NCBI GenBank assembly: GCA_022706165.1
Contig: JAKJDA010000093.1
Location: forward strand, 1-9,182
Reading direction: 5' to 3'
DNA: 9,182 nt
Source: Candidatus Hydrogenedentota bacterium
GTDB lineage: Bacteria > Hydrogenedentota > Hydrogenedentia > Hydrogenedentales > SLHB01
The notes below the pieces were generated by a model, which was not told where the DNA came from, made no database searches, and saw only the letters and a list, made by a program, of their open reading frames with translations. Below are positions 1 through 6,489 of this stretch, one piece after another; the first letter of the stretch is position 1, and each line of letters starts with the position of its first letter. A program made the position numbers and the translations under genes.

Positions 1-2
1 TG

Positions 3-635
3 GGGTGCGTCATCACCACCCGCCATACCATCGACGCGCATATCACCGTCGATATCCGGCACATCGAAAAACAGGCCGACGACGTCCTGGACTTTGTCGA
101 AGGCAAAAAAGACGCCCTGTCCGAACCGACCGCCGCGCCCCCCGCTCCATCCTCCCGGCTTCGCGACATCCTCGATGCGCTGGCGCCGTGCCGCACCGCC
201 TACGCCGCCGATCTGCGATCGGCCTCCCCCAGAATCACCGAAATCGCCGGACGCATGAAGGAACGTCACGCTTCCGTCGAGCAACTCAAAAAGAACAGCG
301 CTGTCGGCGAAGCCAACAACGGCTATCTTGAAATCCGGCCTTCCCAGGCGTTGGCCGATCCCAGCGCCAAAAACGAGGCCCAAAAAGTCGTTGCCGCCGA
401 AAATGTCGACCGCAAAGACCTGTACCGCGAGATCGCTCGGCTCAACGCCGCCGAAAACGTGTCCGTTGCCACGGTCGAACGCGTCTACGCACAAAAACGG
501 CTGCTGCGCGCCGCTTCCGGCGAAATCGTCCAATTGCCGCCCGCCGGAGCCGATTTCGACGCCTTCAAGAAATCGTCCGCAGGCCAAAAACTCGGAAGCG
601 CCTGCGAACCGGGCGCCTGGGTCGTGTTGCCATAG
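3..635 (+). CDS. YnbE-like/YdbL (DUF1318) fusion lipoprotein, 5'-truncated by window edge
   Basis: The reading frame is open from the left edge to TAG at 633-635, so 210 residues are visible and the start lies outside the window. The first two visible residues are Gly-Cys, as expected for the end of a lipobox, so the missing part should be only a signal peptide and the mature protein would be an outer-membrane lipoprotein. Residues 1-37 (CVITTRHTIDAHITVDIRHI, then a D/E-rich stretch) resemble the short E. coli lipoprotein YnbE. After a Pro/Ala-rich linker, about residues 80-205 match the YdbL/DUF1318 pattern: AVGEANNGYLEIRP, then an ENVDRKDLYREIARLNAAEN-type segment, SVATVERVYAQKRL, and a terminal GAWVVLP. 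In E. coli, ynbE and ydbL are separate genes beside the AsmA-like ydbH and take part in envelope bridging. Here both appear in one chain. An in-frame ATG at 255 is internal to the DUF1318 region and is not a credible start. Family assignment is good; exact role is inferred. Confidence 0.75.
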   Translation, partial: GCVITTRHTIDAHITVDIRHIEKQADDVLDFVEGKKDALSEPTAAPPAPSSRLRDILDALAPCRTAYAADLRSASPRITEIAGRMKERHASVEQLKKNSAVGEANNGYLEIRPSQALADPSAKNEAQKVVAAENVDRKDLYREIARLNAAENVSVATVERVYAQKRLLRAASGEIVQLPPAGADFDAFKKSSAGQKLGSACEPGAWVVLP

Positions 636-666
636 CCGATCAGCCCCTACGCGCCCCTCGGGTTCC

Positions 667-694
667 ACGCCCGCCGCCTCGACGGCGGGCGTTT
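667..694 (+). terminator. Perfect 10-bp GC-rich hairpin, possible weak intrinsic terminator
   Basis: The arms 667-676 (ACGCCCGCCG) and 683-692 (CGGCGGGCGT) are exact reverse complements around a six-base loop, followed by only three Ts (692-694) and a C. It sits 31 bases after the stop of the lipoprotein gene and before the transporter start, where a terminator would be expected. The U-tract is poor, so it may attenuate or stabilise mRNA rather than terminate fully. The position also argues against the ATG at 697 as a start, since the hairpin would cover its ribosome binding region. Confidence 0.45.
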
Positions 695-710
695 CTATGA
701 AGAGGCCGCC

Positions 711-718
711 GGAAAGGA
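711..718 (+). promoter_or_regulatory. Shine-Dalgarno site deciding the TauE/SafE start
   Basis: GGAAAGGA lies 8 bases before the GTG at 727 and downstream of the alternative ATG at 697, which has no purine-rich site of its own. This favours GTG 727 as the initiation codon. Confidence 0.5.
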
Positions 719-726
719 TATCGAGA

Positions 727-1566
727 GTGTTCGACGACTTCATCGCGCCGGGAATGCCCCAGCCGGTATTCTGGCTCTTTGTTTCCGTGGCCATCATCAT
801 TCAAGGCGTCAGCAAATCCGGTTTCGCCGGGGGCGTGGGCATTTTATCCCTGCCGCTCATGATGCTGGTCATGCCCAGCCAACGCGTAGCCGGCGTCATG
901 CTCCCCCTCCTCATCCTGCTCGATCTGAACGCCATCTACATCCACCGCCATAACAAACAATGGAAACCCATCCTCGCCCTGTATGTGCCCGCCGTCGCGG
1001 GAATCCTCGCTGGAGCGGCCCTCTGGTGGTGGATCGGCAAGGAAGGCGCCAAAACCTACGACGTGCCCATCAAACGCTTCGTCGGCGTCATTGCCATTGT
1101 CTTTTCCCTATATATCGTGGGAAAAGAACACGCCGGGAATTGGGTGAAACGCATTACTCCAGGACCTGTCTTCAGCATCGTCGCCGGACTTTCCGCAGGA
1201 TTCTGTTCCACCCTGGCCCACGCTGCGGGCCCCATCGTCGGCCTTTACATGTTCGCTCAAGGCATGAGCAAGAACGTATTCGTGGGCACGACTGCCTGGA
1301 TGTTTACACTGCTCAATATAACAAAATTGCCATTCTATTTCGCCGTGGGGCTGGTCGAGACCGACGTCCTTCTCTTCGACTTGTCGCTCGTATGGTTGAT
1401 CCCCATCGGATCCTACCTCGGAAAGTGGATGCATCACCGGGTATCCGAACGCCTGTTCAACCGGATCATCCTATTCTTCACCCTCCTGGCGGCCCTCCAA
1501 CTGCTCACCGACATCAACCTGGTGCAGCGGGGTCTGGAACTGGCTGTGCGACGCCACGTTCAATAA
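727..1566 (+). CDS. TauE/SafE family sulfite exporter-like membrane protein
   Basis: This 279-residue protein is almost entirely hydrophobic, with about eight predicted transmembrane segments. It belongs to the TauE/SafE (PF01925) family of anion or organosulfur permeases located in the inner membrane. Diagnostic stretches are the first-helix motif GVSKSGFAGGVGILSLPLMM, the basic loop HRHNKQWKP after the second helix, the second-half repeat GLSAGFCSTLAHAAGP, and GTTAWMFTLLNITKLPFYF, which is the usual Thr/Asn/Lys-containing helix of the family. Length is normal for the family. GTG 727 is preferred over ATG 697 because a good ribosome binding site lies between them; the ATG start would add ten polar residues after a hairpin. 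Substrates in this family include sulfite, sulfoacetate and taurine-derived anions, but no sulfur-metabolism gene is nearby, so substrate cannot be assigned. It appears monocistronic, and no clear terminator follows. Confidence 0.85.
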   Translation: MFDDFIAPGMPQPVFWLFVSVAIIIQGVSKSGFAGGVGILSLPLMMLVMPSQRVAGVMLPLLILLDLNAIYIHRHNKQWKPILALYVPAVAGILAGAALWWWIGKEGAKTYDVPIKRFVGVIAIVFSLYIVGKEHAGNWVKRITPGPVFSIVAGLSAGFCSTLAHAAGPIVGLYMFAQGMSKNVFVGTTAWMFTLLNITKLPFYFAVGLVETDVLLFDLSLVWLIPIGSYLGKWMHHRVSERLFNRIILFFTLLAALQLLTDINLVQRGLELAVRRHVQ

Positions 1567-2037
1567 ATACCATTAAAGCCGCATATTCAAAAAAATAGCG
1601 TATTCACTTCCGATATTGCCAACTCCTCGATCCGAAAAATAAAATGCTCTTTTTGTAAACGTATTTTTTCACAAAGTTAAGTTTTCCATACCTACTACTG
1701 CGCCATATTGTTCGGACTAGTAAACCTATTCCGCGCCTTTTACATTTAAGATTGCCAAAATCGCGGACTTGAAAAATCAATCTTTTTTATGACACCATGC
1801 CGGGGTATGCAGCGCTCCGGTTGACGAAAACTTGACGGCCCGCCAGAAGCCCGTCGATGCGATTCAGCCTGTCGCTCTCCACGATCCGAATTTCCAGAAT
1901 CGTTTTTCGTTGATAACATACTGAATTTCAATAAGTTACGCGGTAGATGCGCGCATGTCGCTCTGGGGAGCGTCCGTTGGCGCCACGTATGCACCATGCC
2001 GTCCCGGACGCGAAACCCAGACAGCGAGGGCACGACT
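1567..2037. other. AT-rich intergenic region upstream of the dockerin gene
   Basis: This gap of about 470 bases is visibly AT-rich from 1567 to about 1790 and again near 1895-1935, unlike the flanking genes. It holds no convincing full gene. A loose promoter candidate is TTGATA at 1910-1915 with ATAAGT 15 bases later, which is weak spacing and a weak -10 box. A ten-base palindrome ATGCGCGCAT lies near 1947-1956. On the minus strand, 1787-1927 is an open stretch of 46 codons without a start codon whose translation looks more protein-like than chance; it is discussed as a finding. Most transcription signals for the downstream secreted proteins should lie here. Confidence 0.5.
2026..2030 (+). 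promoter_or_regulatory. Ribosome binding site fixing the dockerin gene start
   Basis: GAGGG ends 7 bases before ATG 2038. The in-frame upstream ATG at 1996 has no comparable site and would put 14 polar residues ahead of the signal peptide. Confidence 0.6.
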
Positions 2038-2670
2038 ATGAAGAAGACACTGAGCGCAAAGAACCGGACAGGGCGATTCCTTCGCAAGGCCTCCTGGAGT
2101 GCATTCATTCTCCTCATGGCGACAGCCGGTTCCACAGCTCAGGCCGCCATCCTTTCGGCGGGCGCCGCCGCCCTCGTTCAGATCATCGTCGAAGCGCCGA
2201 TCGACACGGACAATGATGGACTATTGGACGATGTCGAAATCCTCCTGGGAACCAACCCGTACCTTCCCGATACCGACGGCGACTCGTTGCCGGACGGATG
2301 GGAAGTGGAAAACGGGATCGATCCGCTGACGGGAACCGATGCGACCCAGGACAGCGACAGCGATAGTTTGACCAATGCCGATGAATATGCGTTGGGCACG
2401 TACGCCTACCTCCCCGATAGCGACGATGACGGTTTTTGGGATGGGATCGAAATGCAAGCCGGCACGGACCCGCTGTCCTCCACCTCCGTCCCGCAGTCCA
2501 CTGTCCGGGGCGACGTGAACTGCGACGGACTCGTGGACGCCTTTGACGTGCAGCTCGTCATCAACGGCGCGCTCCGTCTGGTGACGCCCGCCCCGACGGA
2601 TATGGACGCCTCGGGTTCGGTCGACGCCATGGACGTGCAGATAGTGATTAACGCGGCCTTGGGATTGTAA
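2038..2670 (+). CDS. Secreted protein with thrombospondin-3-like Ca loops and C-terminal type I dockerin
   Basis: The protein has 210 residues. Residues 1-36 form a Sec signal peptide: a basic n-region (KKTLSAKNRTGRFLRK), hydrophobic SAFILLMATAG, and a likely cut after AQA. Four Asp-rich calcium loops follow: D56-E67 (DTDNDGLLDDVE), D78-E89 (DTDGDSLPDGWE), D105-E116 (DSDSDSLTNADE) and D127-E138 (DSDDDGFWDGIE), each followed by a G-T/I-D/N-P turn, as in thrombospondin type 3-like repeats. Residues 158-210 form a complete type I dockerin: loop one has D159, N161, D163, D167, D170 and helix VQLVINGAL; loop two has D188, D190, S192, D196, D199 and helix VQIVINAAL. The protein carries no catalytic domain, so it is a small Ca-dependent adaptor or spacer whose dockerin should dock onto a cohesin. 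The next gene, 163 bases downstream on the same strand, encodes cohesin-like domains, suggesting partners. Start chosen by the GAGGG site. Confidence 0.85.
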   Translation: MKKTLSAKNRTGRFLRKASWSAFILLMATAGSTAQAAILSAGAAALVQIIVEAPIDTDNDGLLDDVEILLGTNPYLPDTDGDSLPDGWEVENGIDPLTGTDATQDSDSDSLTNADEYALGTYAYLPDSDDDGFWDGIEMQAGTDPLSSTSVPQSTVRGDVNCDGLVDAFDVQLVINGALRLVTPAPTDMDASGSVDAMDVQIVINAALGL

Positions 2671-2783
2671 GCCCAGGTCCTTCCTGCTATGCTAGGAGCG
2701 TGGTTTCAACCGACTACCGCGACAGGCCGATGCCGGAAACGTCCATCGGCTCTGTCGCGCCCATGAGACCGCACTCCTGGGCT
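2670..2783 (+). promoter_or_regulatory. Structured spacer between the dockerin and cohesin genes
   Basis: The core is a near-perfect hairpin: 2718-2732 pairs with 2744-2758 through 15 base pairs with one bulged T (2751) and an 11-base loop. AGCCCAGG at 2670-2677 and CCTGGGCT at 2776-2783 can pair outside it, closing the whole segment. No T-run follows the core hairpin, so this is not a standard intrinsic terminator. It could act as a partial terminator, a processing or mRNA-stability element, or set the ratio of the small dockerin protein to the large protein. The function is inferred only from the fold. Confidence 0.5.
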
Positions 2784-2833
2784 CGCAGCGGCCGGGCAAA
2801 GGCCTAACAGTCAAGCAAGCGAGGGAACCCAAC

Positions 2834-5800
2834 ATGAAACTTGCCCACCATCCAGCAATCTCCACGGTCTGCTTCCGGAGCATGATGTGTCTTGTAGCGT
2901 GTTGGGCGTGTTGGGGGCCAGGCCGGGCGTTCGGTTTCGACGCCAGCGCCCCGCTCGACCTCTCTCCTTCTATGAAGAGCGCCCTCGAGATAGCGAATTC
3001 CGTGTACGTCAATCCGCAACTGGCCGTCGAGAACGCGTCGTCGACCGTGTTCGACAATGCCGCGCCGACGACCGGAACCATGGAGTGTCCACCCTCTATC
3101 AATGGCCCGTTGACCTTGAGTTATGCCAACGCCGGGGACACCGGGGGAAGCGGCCTGAAGACCGTCACCTTGTGGTACAAGAAAGAGGGGGACGCCGCGT
3201 GGACCAACACCGGCCAAACCCGGATGGCCTCTTCCGGAACCTTCGGTTTCTCTCCCTCCGCCGAGGGGAGATACTATTTTGCGATCCAAGCCGAGGACAA
3301 TGCCGGCAATACGTCTCCCGCGCCTGCCGATTCGGGCATGGTTTCCGCCGCGTACGACAAGACGCCTCCCGTTATCGCCCTCATCGGGGAATCCCGCGTT
3401 ACCGTTTCCCAGGGAGCCAGCTATGTCGACGAAGGGGCAACCGCTTCCGACGCCATCGACGGCGATCTTAGCGCGAGCATCGTCGCAACGAACGCCGTCA
3501 ACACGGCCGTTGCGGGACAATACACCGTCACGTACACCGTCAGCGATATCGCCGGGAACGCGGCCGTCGCCGTGGTGCGCCAGGTAATCGTCACGACAGC
3601 CTATCGCTTGACGTTGCTTTCGCCCTCCCACGGCGAAGTGACCGCCAGCCCCGCGCCCGACGCCGACAACCGGTATGCGCCGGGCACAGCCGTGACCCTC
3701 ACGTATGTTCCTCAAACCGAAAGCGGCTATTCGCTTGTTTCTTGGTCCGGCGCCGTTCAGGACGCCACGAATCCGAACCAGGCCCGCGTGGTCATGAATG
3801 CCGACGCCACGGTCTCGGCAGTTCTCGCGCGCGACGCGGGTTCTGTCGCGGTTTCTGTTTCGCCGGACACGGCCCGGTGGACGGTGACCGACGCCGACTC
3901 TGTCTCTCACGCCGGAACGGGATCGACGACGCTGACGAACGTGGCGACCGGCGCGGTCACCATTGCGTATTCGCCTGTGACTGGCTACGTCACGCCTCCC
4001 GCAGAGGCCGCCTTCCTGGCCAAGGACGCGACCGTTACGTTTCAAGCGACCTATGCGCCCAGCGAAGAAGGCCTGATCGTTTCGATTCCGACGACTCTCA
4101 CCGCCGCTCCGAGTGCGGTGGTCTCCTGTCCCGTCACGTTGAATAACGCTGCGGGGATTACGAGTTTCAGCGTGACTGTCCGCTTTGACAATGCCAAAAT
4201 CGACTGCACCGGAGCCAGCAACGGCGCACTCGTGAGCCGCTGGGGCGGCGTTCAAGTCGACAAAGGCGCCAACTACGTGACGGTGTCCGGCGCCGGCCAG
4301 GCCCTTGCCGCGGGCGGCGGCGTCCTGGCCTCCCTGCAATTGCGCATACTGCCTTCCGCTGCCGCGGGCGTGACGCCGCTGACCCTGTCGAGCGTTTCGT
4401 TGAACCGGAACGCCTTGAAGGTCGCGACGCACGACGGCAGCCTTACCATTGAAGGCGCTGCAGGGCAGTTCACGTGGGGCGATGTCGATGGCGACAGCCT
4501 GGCCACCGCCCAAGACGCAACCTATGTCCTCCAGCGGCGCGTGGGGCTCATCGCGCAATTGCCGGTGGCCCAGCTTTCGGGCAAGCCGGACGATCTGGGC
4601 GGCGGAAACGTTAGCGCCCGCACCCCGGCAGTCGTGGGCGCCTATGATGCCGCGCTGATTTTGAAACATGCCGCGGGGACGTTGGCGTCCTTCCCTGCCG
4701 ACGTCAACAAGAACGGCAAAGGCCCCGATGTTGGCGCTCAGCCCCCTGCTTCTCCGGATCCCAGCGCTCCCAAGCGTGTCGTGACCATCACCGGCGCCTT
4801 GGCGCTGCGCGCGAATGCGGACCTTCAAGTCCCTATCCAGATAGACAACGCGGAGGCCGTGGCCGGCTATTACGCGGAAATCGCATATGATCCCGCGCAG
4901 ATCGAGTTTGTCGGCTTCAACAAAGGTCTCCTGACCGATGCATGGCCGGTTCCCGTGGCGAATGTTCAAAATGGCGTGCTGCGACTGGCCGGCGCCGGGG
5001 CCCAGCCTATCCAAGGATCGGGCGTGCTGGCCGTGTTGACCTTCCGCGCGCTGGCAACGGCCGGAGCCGGGGAAACGGCGACTCTCCGCTTCACGGTGGC
5101 TGAGTTGAACGACGGCCTCATTCTCGCGGAAGCGCGCGCCACCGAAGCCGTGCCCACGCTGGCTCAATTGGCCCCTGCCCGCGGCAGCGCCGTCGGCGGC
5201 ACGCTGGTCACGATCACCGGAGCCAATCTTGCCGGCGTCACGAGCGTTGCCTTTGGCGCTGCGTCCGCCCCGTGGTTCCGCGTCCTGCCCGGAGGCAACG
5301 GCATCGTCGCCTTGACGCCCCAGGGCAATGGCGCGGTCAGCGTGCAGGCCGTCGCGGCAAACGGCACGGCTACCCTGCGCGACGCATTCACCTACTTCGT
5401 CCCGGATGTCCAGCTCTCCCTTCGTCCGCAGGGCGTCGTGAAGGCGGGAAGCGTGCTCGACATACCGGTGTTCGTCGAGATCCCGATGGGCGCCAAACCG
5501 GCTACGATCCAGTTCGTTCTCAACTACGATCCAACCCGCTTCACCACTCCGTCCGCGCGTGCTGCTGCTGCGGCGGCGTTGGGCAATGCGGCGACAGGTA
5601 AAACCATCTCCAGCTCCGTCGTGCGGCCGGGCGAACTGCTTGTCGTCATCAAGGGCGGACAGAGCGCGGCGGCCGCGATGCAGCCGGGGCTTCTGTGCAC
5701 GCTGCAACTCGTGGCCACCGGCGGCAAGAGCACTTCCGAAAGCATCCTCTACATCAGCGAGGTGAAATCCGCGACCGCAGCGGCGAAATCGCTTGAAGGC

Positions 5801-5836
5801 GACGCCAATTCAGCCCCGGCGATGGCAGCCCAATGA
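2834..5836 (+). CDS. Large secreted multidomain protein with Ig-like, cohesin-like, dockerin-like and IPT/TIG domains
   Basis: The protein has 1000 residues; ATG 2834 lies 7 bases after GAGGGA (2821-2826). Residues 1-34 are an export signal ending AFG. An LVAC at 20-23 could alternatively be a lipobox, though the hydrophobic stretch before it is short. Predicted order: Ig-like fold with a YYFAIQAEDNAGN strand (about 83-173); DUF5011/HYR-type Ig domain opening DKTPPVIAL (175-255); InlB B-repeat-like domain with GYSLVSWSG (257-333); PEGA-like beta domain (334-409); cohesin-like domain 1 (411-548); dockerin-like region opening GDVDGDSLATAQDATYVLQR (549-635), whose second loop is degenerate and Gly-rich; cohesin-like domain 2 with the typical YYAEIAYDPAQIEFVGF strand (647-770); IPT/TIG domain (773-858); cohesin-like domain 3 with IQFVLNYDPTRF (856-990). 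The tail lacks an LPXTG, PEP-CTERM or T9SS-type anchor. It is probably an extracellular scaffold or adhesin. No enzyme domain is visible. Domain boundaries are by eye. Confidence 0.8.
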   Translation: MKLAHHPAISTVCFRSMMCLVACWACWGPGRAFGFDASAPLDLSPSMKSALEIANSVYVNPQLAVENASSTVFDNAAPTTGTMECPPSINGPLTLSYANAGDTGGSGLKTVTLWYKKEGDAAWTNTGQTRMASSGTFGFSPSAEGRYYFAIQAEDNAGNTSPAPADSGMVSAAYDKTPPVIALIGESRVTVSQGASYVDEGATASDAIDGDLSASIVATNAVNTAVAGQYTVTYTVSDIAGNAAVAVVRQVIVTTAYRLTLLSPSHGEVTASPAPDADNRYAPGTAVTLTYVPQTESGYSLVSWSGAVQDATNPNQARVVMNADATVSAVLARDAGSVAVSVSPDTARWTVTDADSVSHAGTGSTTLTNVATGAVTIAYSPVTGYVTPPAEAAFLAKDATVTFQATYAPSEEGLIVSIPTTLTAAPSAVVSCPVTLNNAAGITSFSVTVRFDNAKIDCTGASNGALVSRWGGVQVDKGANYVTVSGAGQALAAGGGVLASLQLRILPSAAAGVTPLTLSSVSLNRNALKVATHDGSLTIEGAAGQFTWGDVDGDSLATAQDATYVLQRRVGLIAQLPVAQLSGKPDDLGGGNVSARTPAVVGAYDAALILKHAAGTLASFPADVNKNGKGPDVGAQPPASPDPSAPKRVVTITGALALRANADLQVPIQIDNAEAVAGYYAEIAYDPAQIEFVGFNKGLLTDAWPVPVANVQNGVLRLAGAGAQPIQGSGVLAVLTFRALATAGAGETATLRFTVAELNDGLILAEARATEAVPTLAQLAPARGSAVGGTLVTITGANLAGVTSVAFGAASAPWFRVLPGGNGIVALTPQGNGAVSVQAVAANGTATLRDAFTYFVPDVQLSLRPQGVVKAGSVLDIPVFVEIPMGAKPATIQFVLNYDPTRFTTPSARAAAAAALGNAATGKTISSSVVRPGELLVVIKGGQSAAAAMQPGLLCTLQLVATGGKSTSESILYISEVKSATAAAKSLEGDANSAPAMAAQ

Positions 5837-5916
5837 CGCGCCTTGCCGGGCCAGGTCCATCGATCAATTCGGTGAGACCCGGGAAGCCGCAAGCAGAAAA
5901 GGCAATCCTGTTGCCA

Positions 5917-5945
5917 GAAAGTAAAGGAGTATTTACTTTCGAAAG
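5917..5945 (+). repeat. 9-bp perfect inverted repeat with a third half-copy
   Basis: GAAAGTAAA (5917-5925) and TTTACTTTC (5932-5940) are exact reverse complements around GGAGTA. The next bases repeat GAAAG, making CTTTCGAAAG (5936-5945) a second palindrome that competes with the first. It lies 80 bases after the stop of the scaffold gene. No U-run follows. It could be a protein-binding operator or an mRNA 3' end structure. Confidence 0.45.
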
Positions 5946-6229
5946 GGCTTCGGAGGGGGCGTGGTCGCATGATGGGAACGAGCCCCCGCGCCTGAAAACG
6001 ATCCATGAGGATGAGGGCTTTCATTTTTGGGAGACGGCTGGGCGTTGCATCGGCGCTTGCGCGCTGCAAGGCCTTGCTTCTGGAAACCTTGTTTTTTCGA
6101 TGTGTCACGCAACATCGGCCCCGTTTTGGAACCATGATGTCGGCGGAAAGAAGGACCAGCCGATATCTTGGGGGGGTAGATGTCCGGAAATAGTGGACCT
6201 AGGCCGAAATAATTAACCTAGCGAAAAAT

Positions 6230-6248
6230 GCGCATATAAAACATGCGC
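6230..6248. promoter_or_regulatory. Inverted repeat, possible operator upstream of XRE gene
   Basis: GCGCAT (6230-6235) and ATGCGC (6243-6248) flank ATAAAAC. The element sits in the AT-rich region about 230 bases before the regulator start. XRE repressors often bind such dyads near their own promoters, but nothing ties this site to this protein. Confidence 0.25.
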
Positions 6249-6304
6249 TCCCTTCTTGCGTCGTGTACAAAAAACTTCACATCACACACGGCGCGCCCCG
6301 AGCA

Positions 6305-6324
6305 ATGTATAGATAACTTTACAT
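6305..6324. promoter_or_regulatory. Dyad ATGTA-N10-TACAT, possible operator
   Basis: ATGTA (6305-6309) and TACAT (6320-6324) form a dyad with ten bases between. The overlapping ACTTTACA (6316-6323) recurs inverted as TGTAAAGT at 6424-6431, about 100 bases on and just before the leader ORF. Two oppositely oriented copies in a promoter-sized region are compatible with an autoregulatory operator pair. This is inference from symmetry alone. Confidence 0.3.
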
Positions 6325-6465
6325 ATAGGGGCGAGATTTGGAGCCGAAGGATTCAACTGCTGTTCGATCGGCGTTGATTTTCAGGTGGTTTTTGTTGGAG
6401 ACGGCCACGCCGTTTGCAGAAAGTGTAAAGTGATATCTCCTGGGGGTTGATTTGGGAGGTAGAAT

Positions 6466-6489
6466 ATGATAGACTTTTATTATGATTAG
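6466..6489 (+). CDS. Seven-codon leader ORF overlapping the regulator start
   Basis: ATG 6466 follows GGGAGG (6454-6459) at 6 bases, an excellent ribosome binding site, and encodes MIDFYYD before TAG 6487-6489. The regulator ATG (6482) lies inside this ORF in another frame, and no other site serves it. This arrangement suggests translational coupling: ribosomes ending at 6489 could re-initiate a few bases back at 6482. There is no homology to support the peptide itself. Confidence 0.35.
   Translation: MIDFYYD

Larger units (their letters stand above)
5837..6465. other. Intergenic region between the scaffold gene and the regulator
   Basis: About 630 bases without a credible gene. Short ORFs here (for example 5833-6216 and 6005-6193) have unnatural composition and no ribosome binding sites. 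The first half is GC-moderate; from about 6200 to 6480 it becomes AT-rich. It contains a small stem GGCAA/TTGCC (5901-5915), a 9-bp perfect hairpin (5917-5940), and paired inverted repeats before the regulator gene, listed separately. A seven-G run occurs at about 6170-6176. CCTAG is repeated at about 6199 and 6216 in a similar context. No confident -35/-10 pair was found. Confidence 0.5.

Noticed and set aside
328..696. The frame of the TauE/SafE gene extended upstream to 328
   Set aside because: The extension overlaps the DUF1318 gene in another frame, is Arg/Pro/Ser-rich, and precedes the natural first transmembrane segment. A ribosome binding site supports GTG 727.
2804..5707. A 967-codon open frame on the minus strand opposite the cohesin-like gene
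   Set aside because: It is rich in Arg, Gly and His with no recognisable domains. It is an antisense shadow caused by the GC-rich codon use of the plus-strand gene, which has a signal peptide, a ribosome binding site and clear domains.
6005..6193. A 62-codon ORF beginning MRMRAFIFGRRLG
   Set aside because: It has no ribosome binding site, ends with no structure, and has Arg/Cys-rich shadow-like composition.
5833..6216. Possible gene overlapping the scaffold stop codon (ATGA)
   Set aside because: The overlap suggests coupling, but the 127-residue translation has no hydrophobic core, motif or plausible composition, and runs through palindromes and a G-run.
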